From contig WOAB01000524.1 in the NCBI GenBank assembly GCA_027886185.1, positions 10,310,001-10,374,000 on the forward strand: a stretch of 64,000 nucleotides of DNA, read 5' to 3'. The notes under the pieces are model-generated. The model was given only the letters and a program-made list of their open reading frames with translations, did no database searches and had not been told where the DNA came from. Positions 43,856 to 54,234 of the stretch are shown here, one piece after another; position 1 is the stretch's first letter; every line of letters begins with the position of its first letter. Position numbers and translations under genes: made by a program. The DNA comes from Rheum nobile (Eukaryota; Streptophyta; Magnoliopsida; Caryophyllales; Polygonaceae).

Positions 43856-44330
43856 ACACACAAAATTAGATTATACGAATTAAACTTACACAAATTAGAC
43901 TACAAGAATACAACACACAACATTACAAAATATTTAATCTAACATGAATTAACATAGTAATATATTAGGTTACATAAAAATCATTTAATGTCACACGAAA
44001 TTGGTTGAAACAAGATTAATTTATTCTAACACAAAAGTAATTTATGTAACACGATATTAGTTTACACAAAAATATATTCTCATAAGAACGCAAAATTATT
44101 TTTGTAACACGAAATAATTTAATGTAACATGAATTAACATAACAAATATTAGCTTACACAAAAAATCATTTAATGTCACACGGAATTGGTTGTTACAAAA
44201 TTAAAAACACGAATATTTTATGTAACACAAAACTAGTTTACACGCACGAAATTTTGTCCTGTAAGGATATGGGATTATTTTATGTAACACGGCGAAATTA
44301 TGTGACACCGAGTAATTTATAATAACACCA
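43856..44330. repeat. AT-rich repeat region, 185-bp direct repeat
   Basis: TAACATGAATTAACATARYA and the following 65 bp to CACRGAATTGGTTG occur at 43940 and 44125. TGTAACACGAAA and TTACACAAAA phrases recur between. Such short subterminal repeats are common in CACTA or Mutator-like elements, but no termini were found. Confidence 0.55.
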
Positions 44331-44913
44331 AATTGAAATGAAAAAATAAATTGCGTTGCATGAAAATAAAATAATGTAGAGAGGTAGCAGATGATGGCAG
44401 AAGGCAAAAGACGGTGTGGTGGTGGCGGCTAAGCGGTAGCACAATAGTAATGATGGGCATCAACGTGGAAGAAGGCACGCCCATTGGTTGTAGCACATCA
44501 GTGGGGCAGCAACGATCGAATTCAGTTGGTGGCGGACTAGAAGGCAACAACGGTGAGTGGTTGGGCGGTGTCTGGTGAGTGACGAGAGTGGTAGGAACAA
44601 GCGGTGAGCAAACGAGGGTGGGCAACATCGGTGCTCCACGACGGTACGGTGCACGGTGACGGCCGGTGAACACAAAAACAATTGGCCGGTGGTAGAACGA
44701 GTAGTTTGCTTGCTTGTGGCCACCTATAGTAGAAAAAAAAGGTTGTAATATGTATTAGGATATTATATTTAGGAGAACAAATATGAAAATAGGACTATTA
44801 AGGTATTTATTCATACTCTTCTAATATCACTCCTAACAATTTTTTTCTTATTTATTCAAACGCGCTATAAATTATAAGGATATATGTAAAGTAGATGAAA
44901 AAATTCAGAAAAA
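44331..44913. other. Gene-free stretch left of element D
   Basis: Its first half (44390-44720) is GC-richer and gives open frames of 87-118 codons on the minus strand, rich in Ser, Pro, Thr and His. These match nothing I know and have no flanking gene signals. The rest is AT-rich. Confidence 0.35.
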
Positions 44914-44918
44914 TTATT
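44914..44918. repeat. Target-site duplication of element D (left), partner 60609-60613
   Basis: TTATT lies immediately before TGTTGTTCAC at 44919 and immediately after ATAACA at 60608. It proves that both outer LTRs belong to one insertion, despite 15.7 kb between them. Confidence 0.9.
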
Positions 44919-45463
44919 TGTTGTTCACAATTTCTATCCGCTTCGATTGCTCAATAGAAGGTAAAGAGCGTTTTACGGACAGAAACTCAAACACAGTAAA
45001 GTGAAATGAACACCAGGGTTGTTTACGCAGTTCAGACCAAGGTCCTACGTCTGCGGAGCCTCAAGAGGAGAGACTCGCCCAATCCACTAAGTAACAAAGG
45101 CCAAATAGCCAGTTCAAGTTACATGCAAGCACACAAGCGGCAAAGACGAGAATAGAGAAGAAACAAAGACACAAAGCAGAACATAAAACAAGACGAAAAG
45201 GAGAAGAAGAGTCCCCAGTGGGACACCGCAAGGCTTTCTGTAAAGCCTTGCACCAAGAGCCTCTAGCGAGTCGCTCCAGAAATTTCTCTCTCTCAAGTCT
45301 CTTTGTCTCTTTCTTTCTCAAGTTGTCTTAAGCAATCAAAGGAAACGCCATGGAAGCAACAGAGAGTTCATCGCTCGCCGGAGAGAGCAGAAAAAGCTCT
45401 AAAGATTCCAAAGCGTCGCACAGAAGAATGCCAGAGAGTGACGGCTATAGTGGCGTAGGAAGG

Positions 45464-46370
45464 TGATGTGTTCTTGCCTCCGATGACAAGTCGAATTGTC
45501 AAAGGTGACACTTTGGATCTAGTCTTGGTTGGAAGTCACTCGGCACTGACAAATCTGCCGTGGAACGCGGTGTTGGTGATGGTTCGCGAGCGGGAGATCG
45601 CGATGGTTGTTGTGATGGAAACGGTGGAAGTGATGAATGGGATGAATAGATAGCGGTGGCGGAAGCGATGTGATAAGGGATATATGACCTGAAAAGACAA
45701 GTCTTTGGGTGTCGTAGCGTCGAATGCGGAGGAAGGGAGATGTGAAGTAAGACTTGGTTTGAAAGATCAAGCGGTTGTCGTAGCGTCGGCGACGGAGGGA
45801 ATGGGGATGCGAAGATAGAGGGTGACGTTCGATCAAGGGAAGGAGGATAAACACTCTACTTGAAACCTTGATTAAAATTGAACGTAAGAAATAAAAATAA
45901 CAAGGGAGGCTTTAAATAGCCAATGTATCTCGGCCAAGACCTAATGGGCTTGGGCCGAAACGAGCCTAAGGGCTAGCCCATGCAAGCATGCAAAAGGCAC
46001 AAACCCTAAAAGATAGAAAGACTATAAAAGGAAACGATCTAAAACACGCAGGAAATACTAAATATAGAAAGTGTATCAAAAGAACGCGTTAAAGGCATTG
46101 AATGCGAGAATCTTCAGATAGAACACGATCAGTATTGAAAGAGGTTGAGTCGCTTGAAAGAGATCGCGTTCAACATTGAGTCGCTTGAAGGAAGACGCGT
46201 TGAGGCACGCGATCTTTGGTCTTGGATAAAGATGCTTCAATGAGATCGCGGACTCTGTTCCAGATGCGAGGAGTATGACGAAGAACGCGGTCTTCATACT
46301 TGGCTCTTCTGAGCTCACGGTCATGGCTTCGTCCTCGTCTTGGGCCATCATGGGGGGCAGGGTCACATCA
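45464..46370 (-). repeat. Left outer LTR of E
   Basis: The polypurine tract (minus strand AAGTGGGGGAGGA) adjoins at 46371. A TATA-like GGCTATTTAAAGCC lies at about 45909-45922 (minus strand). It is nearly the same as the right outer LTR. Confidence 0.85.
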
Positions 46371-48580
46371 TCCTCCCCCACTTGGCTGTGAAACGTCTCC
46401 GCTTCACCATCGTTGAACTTGGGCTCGACATACTCGTGTAAGTGCTCCCAATGGAGGTCTTCGGTGTCGAACACAAATCGACTGCGTTCGCGATGTGGCA
46501 GATAGGCACCAGTCACCCAGTGGATTGTATGTGGAAGGCTACACAAGGGTGGTGGTATGTTGGGAGGCGCCTCTGGAAAATCCGCGGTGAACTCTGCCTG
46601 TAACTCGGCGAAAGCTGGTGGCAAATACGCGTCGATGTGTGCGCATTGCGTGCTTGGGGTTGTCACTAACAGGCAAGAAGGTACCTTGCAGATCAAACCG
46701 GCAGTGAAGTCCCTTGGGCGGGCGAGAAGCACCTTGTGGTCACAACTGCCCTGCAACGCAGTGTTCGGAGGCGCGACACTCCCCTTGTCTCTGCAACGCG
46801 TGTTATCCTGGGGTGCGTCATGGTATGAGACGAGTTGTTGCCGCAAGGAAGAATCTCCGGGATCTGAGGTGGGTCGCGGTGTGGTTGATGCGGTCTTTGC
46901 CGCATCCAATGTCTTGTCTATATCACGCTCGACCTGATCCTGTAAAATCTCATGGGAATTCATTGGTAAGAGAGTCACGTGCTTCCCGTGGTAGGTAAAC
47001 ACATATGTGTTTAGATACCCATCGTGAAGTATGCGACGATCGAACTGTCATGGACTCCCACCAAGAGATGGGTGGCGTCTATTGCAATCACATCACAGGA
47101 AATGGTGTCTTTGGATGGACCAATTGTAAAGGATAGAAGACACTGCCGTGAGACAGTGTTACCTGAGCGTGAAGATATCCCTTGTAGGTCACATGGTTGT
47201 GGGTAAAGCGTCGTTGGCCGGCTGAGAGGATTGACCACCTTCTCATTGTTGATCTTGAAGCAGCTGCCACCATCGACGATGACAGTTATCGATGTGGTAT
47301 GAACCAAGCAACTCGGGTGGACGAGAGACTCTTGCTGGTCATGAAGGTTGCCTTGCTTGATGGTCAGGATGCGCCGCGTGTCGAGGCGCAATGGTGTGCC
47401 TGCATGGAGCGCGACATCGTCACACTTGTCGGCGTCGAGGGTGTCACCTTGGAGTCCTACAATTGTCTCAAGCGGGGTCTCCTCCTCGAAAGACTCATCG
47501 TCCGCGGCAACATTGGAGAAGAGGACCTGCTTTTGTATTTGACAATCCCTTTGGTAGTGATCGCATTCTCCATCCTTGAAGCATTCACTGTCATGTGCGC
47601 GATCATTGCCCTGAGATGGGGCCAGTGGCGCTGTCGCGCGAGAAGCCGTTGAAGTAGGCGTCGCGATCTGGGCATCATGACCTTGGTTGTACGTGTTGGA
47701 TCCTGAGACTGGGACACGCACATCAGTATTAATAGAGGGACTAGTGTTAGGATCATACCTGCTTTGGCATTGATGTTGCCAAGATGTTGGCTTATGACGG
47801 TTGAGCCGGTGGTGATCCTTCACGTCATGGTGTTGGTATCGAGGCCGTACAGGGGCTAGGTTGGGTGCTGACTGTGGCGCGGCGTCGTAGGGAGGGTTCT
47901 CATAGGCGCGCACACCATGGGTTCTATTGCGTCCAAGCTGGTGCCTTTCACAGGCTGGGTGATCTTCGCTGCGAGCAAACCCATCCCTGGGCGCGTCGAC
48001 GTCTTCGCGGCTGGGCGTCGTAGTCTGCTCGATGAACATATCTGGGCATCACATTGCGGCGCTCGCCGCCAATGTCACGAGCACGATCTCCTCGGGGCGG
48101 GAGACGCGGTGGAGGAATCCAATCCGATGGGTGGTCCTGTGATTCAATTGGATCTCCAATAGTGGGGTAAAAATAGCCAGAATATATCATACCCGAGTCT
48201 TCAATTTCCTCATCGTCGAACTCCTCAAAGGCAGGATGGAACGCTGGCGTCGTGTAGCCATAGCCATCTGAGCCATAGCACGGTGTGCGCGTACTCTGGT
48301 GGCCAAGGTGATCACGGATGGCGAACGGGTTGGGTCTTGTGGCAGGTGGGCTCACGTGATGTTCGTCGCGCTGTGGGCGTCGAAGTGTTCGTCGCGGTGT
48401 AGTAGCTTCGCGCGCATAGTGGCGCGATCTATTGTCTCGCGGCGCGCATGGTGGTTCATCGCGTTGAAGAGCCTGGAGTAGAGTAACTTGGCACCGATCG
48501 CACGATCGGTTCGCATGACCTAAGACAATATAACCAGACATCGCGAGGAGAAATGAACAAAAGACAACACAGAACAACAA
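46371..48580 (-). pseudogene. E gag and protease remnant, no RT
   Basis: Open frames of 210, 342 and 308 codons overlap in different frames. Visible: an Arg/Pro-rich gag start (MSGYIVLGHANRSC; FEEFDDEEIEDSGMIYSG); a late knuckle (CFKDGECDHYQRDC, its second Cys replaced by Asp); a gypsy-type protease (VIVDGGSCFKINNEKV; CDVIAIDATHLLVG, where the usual active-site DSG reads DGG); the stretch before RT (HGKHVTLLPMNSHEILQDQ; DFPEAPPNIPPPLCSLPHTI). Immediately after this comes a tail (HEYVEPKFNDGEAE) and the LTR. The central gag domain and all of RT, RNase H and integrase are missing, so the element depends on others. Confidence 0.65.
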
Positions 48581-49358
48581 CCAAGCAAATCACTAGTCAA
48601 GTCACAAAGTTCACGTAGGTAGGGCTTGTTTGGCTTGCCGTGAGGGCGGCTTGGCTTGCACAAGTGATGGTGTATCAAGCAAGTTGCAATCAAACAAACA
48701 AGAACAAATTGAAACCCTAAAACAAACGTAAACAAAGCAACCTAATAAGCAAGAAAGTATCTTCTAGGAAGCTTGACCTAGACGATAGAGAGGTTGAGAA
48801 GATGAGCTTAGACCGAGAGTGGGTTAGGGTTTCCTTATTTTGGCTTTACCTAACTTTGGAAACTTTTTTTTTTTATAATATCTTTTTTTTAAAATATCCG
48901 AGATCTTATCTTTTGATCTTTTCGGATTTGCAAAAGGAAACAAAAATAAAATCGGTCTACATAACAAGAATATCACAAGTGTGATCTTAGAGATATGAGA
49001 GAGAAGATAAGATTCGATAGATATCTTATATAAGGAAATTCGGTTAACTTGACTAAAAAGCAATATCTAGCAAACAAGGAAACTCTATCCACGCGTGAAA
49101 TAAGGAAATAAAATATTCTAGCATGCAAGATAACAAAATTACCTAACACACCAAAACTTAGGGAGCAAGAAAAAAAAAATTCGGCCAAGATAGGATCTTG
49201 TAGAAACCGAAGGTGTTGCAAAGATGGAAATTTTTGGTTTTTTCTCTTCTTTTCTCGCGATATCTAACAAAAGCAAACGATGGGGGTCAAGAAAGAATTG
49301 TGAACAAAATGCAAACTTGAGTTCATGACTTACAAGACTGCTGGGCTTTGATGCCAGT
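48581..49358 (-). other. Leader of interior 2 of E
   Basis: AT-rich, non-coding. At its right end the minus strand reads ACTGGCATCAAAGCCCAG, a primer-binding-like site one to two bases from LTR G. Confidence 0.5.
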
Positions 49359-50059
49359 TGATGTGATCCGACTGGGGGTCGACTCACAATTTGCCCGATC
49401 TAGGCAGGCAACGGCTGGATGTTTCTTCTCTTGATAACCGAGATAGATACGAACCACCTAGAGGATGGCTCACGGGTCTCTTATGCTCGCTTTGGGCGAG
49501 GGTGATGTGATCCGACTGGGGGTCGACTCACAATTTGCCCGATTAGGCAGGCAACGGCTGGATGTTTCTTCTCTTGGTAACCGGGATAGATACGAACCAC
49601 CTAGAGGATGGCTCGCGAGTCTCTTATGCTCGCTTTGAGTGAGGGTGGGGCGAGACGGTGAAGGAGATGTGAAGCAGACAATGAAGGGGATGCGAAGCAG
49701 ACTTGTGTTTGACGCTCGATCTAAGAATAAGGAGGATTCACTCTCAACTTTAAGAGTTAGAATACTGGTTTGAACGTAGGAAACAAGAACAACAAAGGGG
49801 GCTTTAAATAGCCAATTAAACTCGGCCAAAACCTAATGGGCTTGGGCCGAAACGAGCCTTTGGGCTAGCCCACTATGCAATAGTGGAGCAACGCCCAAAA
49901 TAGAAACTGCTATAAATAAAAAGCTGCTAAAATATGAAAGTTGCTAAAATAAGAAATATGAAGCTAAACTAGACTAAGTCTTGAACCAAGGTGGTCTCCA
50001 AGGTCTTGGACGCATGGGGCTCGCTTGAGCCCGACTTGGGTCGATGCAGGATCGCATCA
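49359..50059 (-). repeat. LTR G: divergent middle LTR inside E
   Basis: 701 bp, plus strand TGATGTGATCCGACTGG to GGATCGCATCA. It shares with the outer LTRs the block GGCTTTAAATAGCC and CCTAATGGGCTTGGGCCGAA, but the rest differs. Its first 144 bp are duplicated in tandem (49359 and 49503; GATCCGACTGGGGGTCGACT twice). The bases outside it (CCAGT and TTCTC) do not match, so it is not a simple solo-LTR insertion. Confidence 0.75.
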
Positions 50060-51508
50060 TTCTCCTCCCCTTAGAATCAAAGCGTCCCCGCTTCGAACTG
50101 GGTGGGGCCAAGGAGAAGACACACACGTTGGGCAGCAGGAAGACGGAATCGGGCTTGTGTCCGGCTCGGAGAACCTCAATGATGACCAAGGAAGACTCGG
50201 GTTCAGGAGCGGGCTCGATGGCTGGAGCGGGGCACAGACCTGTATCCAAGGGCACGAGTGTAGTCGTCGTCGGACTCAGGGGCGCGGCTACGGGCTCCTC
50301 AAGTGGCGCGTCTGCAATCGGTGTTGTCGCGGAAGCGGGTGCCGGTGTGGGTTCACTGAAGGTCGGACCCGGATGCGCGGCAGCGGGTTCGTCATGGGAC
50401 GCGCAACAATCTTGCTCGCTGAATATCGTAACGATTTGCTGAATTTCGGAAGCTGTCGTGGGGGAAACCGCGGTCGCGGTTTTGGCTTCTGTTTCCGCGT
50501 TCACGCGATTCGAGCGTGGTTCATCGAAGGGATCTCGGCTTGATGGGTGGGGGCGACGCGGCCAACTCGGCTCGAAGGTGGGCATTCTGTCACCGTAGCT
50601 TTCGGATCTCGCGTTGCGCGGGTGTGAGCTCAGGCATGGTGGCAGCAGGTCGCCGGTCGATGTCGGAGGCAGCGGCTTGGGCGTCGGTGTGGGTGTAAAC
50701 TGGGTCCGTTCGCGGTCGCGGTCGTGCGTGCGGACCTGTGGTCGGAGCCGAGGAGGGGGAATCCAGTCTGGGTCAACGTCACGGTAGTGGGTGCGACATC
50801 ATGGCTGGGACGCGTCTGTGCGTGGGCGCGCCGGTGCATGTAGTCGAGGTGGCGGGATCCAGTCCGGGTGCGCATACGGGTTCACGCCACCGAACCAAGG
50901 TTCGTCGTCCCACTCGTCGGGCTCGAAGTAAGGGTACAAATGGGCCATGGAAGAGGGGTCTACGGCTCGGTCATGGATCCGGGTTGGGTGTTAGGTTCGG
51001 CCGTGGCGAGGTGTGGGCCGGGTGGGTGTGGATGTGGGTATGTGCCGATGGGGGCTGGGGTTTGTTCGGATTTGGGAGAGATACGTATGGATAAGCTTAA
51101 GGAAAGATTGAAGGAAGGGAAGATAATATCTTATGGGTAAAGATAAAATCTTTGGTAATTGGATAAGGAAAGGATAAGGTGGTTGGGAAAGATAAGGAAA
51201 GCAATGGAGTGGCCGAACTAGGGTTTGCTAGGGGCGGCGGCTAGGGTTTGGGCAGCGGAAAAGGGTTCGTATTTTGGTCTTTTGAGGGGTCAAACGATGT
51301 TCATTTTGGGCGAATTTTATGTGTCCGGACTCGTATCGAGACTCTCTACAGGGTTATGGAAGAAAATTTAAGAAAATAGAAAAGAATTTGGGCGAATTCT
51401 GGACAGAAGTCGAGTTCGATTTTTGGAGTTTTAATGGTGATGATGGGTAGGGAGAAAGGAAAGAGAAGGAAAGACACGCTGCGTGCCCCTGGCTGCTGTG
51501 ATACCAAT
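50060..51508 (-). other. Interior 1 of E, coding potential uncertain
   Basis: A 203-codon minus-strand frame (50585-49974) is rich in Pro, Ala and Glu (EPTPAPASATTPIAD) and ends inside LTR G. Its part VLRAGHKPDSVFLLPNVCVF lies just before the polypurine tract and may be the end of a longer lost pol or gag. I do not recognise it. The stretch also holds two CGCGGTCGCGG motifs (50470, 50706). Near 51507 the minus strand reads TTGGTATCACAGCAGC, a primer site for the right outer LTR. Confidence 0.45.
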
Positions 51509-51773
51509 TGATGTGTTCTTGCCTCCGATGACAAGTCGAATTGTCAAAGGTGACACTTTGGATCTAGTCTTGGTTGGGAAGTCACTCGGCACTGGCAAAT
51601 CTGTCGTGGAACGCGGTGTTGGTGATGGTTCGCGAGCGGGAGATCGCGATGGTTGTTGTGATGGAAACGGTGGAAGTGATGAATGGGATGAATAGATAGC
51701 GGTGGCGGAAGCGATGTGATGAAGGATAGATGACTTGAAAAGACAAGTCTTTGGGTGTCGTAGCATCGACTAC

Positions 51774-53212
51774 TGACGGAGGCTAAAGATGCACAACAAA
51801 TGTCGTTGACTAGCCCTATCAAAGTAATTATTCTAACCAACCTACTAAACAGAGTATAGCAGACAAGTAAGGGTCGAATCCCACAGAGAAGGTGTGATGT
51901 AGTATGCAAACGTGAATGACAAGTAACAAGTAACTGGGGGGGGGGGGGGGTTGTAATCAAGAGAACAAACAAGCAAAGTAAACAAATTTGGTTTATGTAG
52001 GAAGAAAGTATGATGAGGGGAAGTAGTTCCACTAGACCGAAATCCACAATACAGAGATAGAGTTTGATCACTGAAATCTATTTTGTCCAAGTTCGTTTAT
52101 TTATCCTTATAGTCGTTCCCACCCTGATCGTAAGTACTATTGATTCTCACAGTTGTCAATAGACTTATTACTATGCCAATGATAAAGCACAACTGATTCT
52201 CACAGTTGTCAGCGTACTTTACCACCAACACAGCAATAGCAATGCACACAAAGATATAGGATACATGCAAGTAGAAAGACGTACAAGTACTCACTCCCCT
52301 ACTTAACATGCAATTGATTCTCACACACAATTGTACGCTCGAGACCCCTATACGCACAATTGTGTTTGCCACTAGATATGCACTCGGAACCCCTATATGC
52401 AATCCTAGCAATTGAAAAAACGTATTCAACCTAGTTGATCAGGCTAAGAAGAACAACAAGAAATCAATATCAATATAATCAAGAGAATCAATCCAACATT
52501 TATAAGGATAAGAACAAGGAATAGAAATCTCACAAACACATCAACTGTACTGCTTCAATTGTCTAGCAGAACAAAGGGAAGTTAGCTCTCCATCAAAGGG
52601 GGTGAAAAACTCTAATTAGAAAACTACGTCTGAAACAATAGTGCGTCTGATGATGATGATTTGGAGGCTGTGGGAAAAGAGGTTAAATAGAGTTAAGCTA
52701 AATCCCCAAGATCACAAACCATATCTTACAAGGAAATAAAATAATAAAATAAAGGAAATCTGACTAATGCATAAAAGGAAATAAAGTAAAATAAAATAAC
52801 TATGGCCGTGAGGCAATAAACACATCCACCGCGGGGCGGTGAAAATCCACCGCGGGGCTTCAGCTCTCCACCACTGGGCGGTGGTCTCCTCTCACGCGGG
52901 CTCCATCCTTCACTGGGAGTCATCGCCGGGCCGCGGCATTGCTGACGCGGGGCGGTGAACTCCAGACTTCAGCTCTCGTCTTCTTCTCTTCTTCTGCTGC
53001 TCTCCAAATACTACCAAGTATTGGTAGCCTTCTCCATAAATACTCTAGCAGCTCCATCTTCATCTCTAAACTCCATCTGAGCTGTAAATCCTTGGATTTC
53101 TTCACTTCTCTCCATAACATCTGGATTGCAGACTTAGCATCAAAACACATCCAAAACTCCTCCAAATCATGCTAATAGATGCTAGAAAAGGTGTATGAAA
53201 TAACACCTATCA
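51774..53212 (-). mobile_element. F: solo LTR of another retrotransposon
   Basis: 1439 bp with ends TGACGGAGGCTAAAG and AACACCTATCA, flanked by ACTAC at 51769-51773 and 53213-53217. On the minus strand it starts TGATAGGTGTTATTTCATAC, a start seen in plant gypsy LTRs. It contains GTGGGATTCGACCCTTACTT (minus), a run of 15 G at 51936-51950, a TATA-like CTCTATTTAACC (minus, about 52680-52692) and a CG-rich block at 52826-52960. It has no coding frame and no primer site, so it is best read as a solo LTR left after recombination. Confidence 0.8.
52826..52960 (-). repeat. CG-rich motif block in solo LTR F
   Basis: CCACCGCGGGGCGGTG, CCACCGCGGGGCTTC, CCACTGGGCGGTGG, CGGGCCGCGGC and ACGCGGGGCGGTG lie within 135 bp. 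They are similar in style and position (upstream of the TATA-like site) to the blocks in the unrelated LTRs of A and B. Confidence 0.65.
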
Positions 53213-54234
53213 ACTACAGAGGAAGGGAGATGCGAAGTAAGACTTGGCTTGAAAGATCAAGCGGTTGCCGTAGCGTCGAAGGTGGAGGGAATGAGGATAC
53301 GAAGATAGAGGGTGACGTCCGATCAAGGGAAGGAGGGTAAACACTCTACTTGAAACCTTGATTAAAATTGAACGTAAGAAATAACAATAACAAGGGAGGC
53401 TTTAAATAGCCAATGTATCTCGGCCAAGACCTAATGGGCTTGGGCCAAAATGAGCCTAAGGGCTAGCCCATGCAAGCATGCAAAAGGCACAAACCCTAAA
53501 AGATAGAAAGACTATAAAAGGAAACGATCTAAAACACACAGGAAATACTAAATATAGAAAGTGTATCAAAAGAACGCGTTAAAGGCATTGAATGCGAGAA
53601 TCTTCAGATAGAACGCGATCAGTATTGAAAGAGGTTGAGTCGCTTGAAAGAGATCGCGTTCAACATTGAGTCGCTTGAAGGAAGACGCGTTGAGGCACGC
53701 GATCTTTGGTCTTGGATAAAGATGCTTGAATGAGATCGCAGAATCTGTTCCAGATGCGAGGAGTATGACGAAGAACGCGGTATTCGTACTTGGCTCTTTT
53801 GAGCTCACGGTCATGGCTTCGTCCTCGTCTTGGGCCGTCATGGGGGGCAGGGTCACATCAGAAGAGCTTTATGGCCAAGCCCTAAAATGCCCCAAAACGT
53901 CGTCGTCTTCCCAATCAGGTAAGGAGGCTCTGAAAAAGTGAAACGCAACGTTTCACTTAATGGAGCATCAAGCCCAACAGGAAGCGGCCCAATATGCACA
54001 CCACATAGAATAGGCCTAACAAGCAGCAGAAGATAGCATCGGCCAACACAGAGTCCCAAATCAATGCCTTAGCCAAATTATGGCTAAGTCACATGGCACC
54101 CACATGACCAATGTTGGTTCAAGCCAGCTCGAGCCATGTTCCCCTAAGTCCTAGCCTCCACCTAGCCTATGTGCTTGCATAACATAAGAACTTAAGCTAA
54201 ATGTTTATTACAACATAGGATTATTGACATAACA

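Larger units (their letters stand above)
45464..53860 (-). mobile_element. Element E: gypsy complex with three LTRs, inserted in the left LTR of D
   Basis: The outer LTRs, 907 bp (45464-46370) and 908 bp without insertion F (51509-53860), start TGATGTGTTCTTGCC and end GGGTCACATCA. The flanks GAAGG (45459-45463) and GAAGA (53861-53865) are the target duplication with one mismatch. Between them lie interior 2 (46371-49358), a divergent LTR G (49359-50059) and interior 1 (50060-51508). Primer sites lie next to both G and the right outer LTR. Polypurine tracts lie next to both G and the left outer LTR. Confidence 0.85.
51509..53860 (-). repeat. Right (5') outer LTR of E, split by solo LTR F
   Basis: TGATGTGTTCTTGCC at 51509; interrupted at 51774-53217; ends GGGTCACATCA at 53860. 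It is the partner of 45464-46370. Confidence 0.85.
44919..54234 (-). repeat. Left (3') LTR of D, split by gypsy complex E
   Basis: TGTTGTTCACAATTTC at the left end, ATTGACATAACA at 54234. The split comes after GTAGGAAGG; the right LTR reads GCAGGAAGGGCTTTATGG at this place. It contains GGGTTGTTTACGCAGTTCAG and CCCCAGTGGGACACCGCAAG, shared with the right LTR. Confidence 0.9.

Noticed and set aside
44317..44723. Minus-strand frames of 87 and 118 codons
   Set aside because: Low-complexity Ser/Pro/Thr/His content, two competing frames, no gene signals.
49359..50059. LTR G as an ordinary solo-LTR insertion
   Set aside because: The flanking bases do not match, and a primer site and a polypurine tract adjoin it.
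50025..50543. Plus-strand 172- and 132-codon frames opposite interior 1 of E
   Set aside because: They are antisense to a Pro/Ala-rich retroelement frame and share its GC bias.
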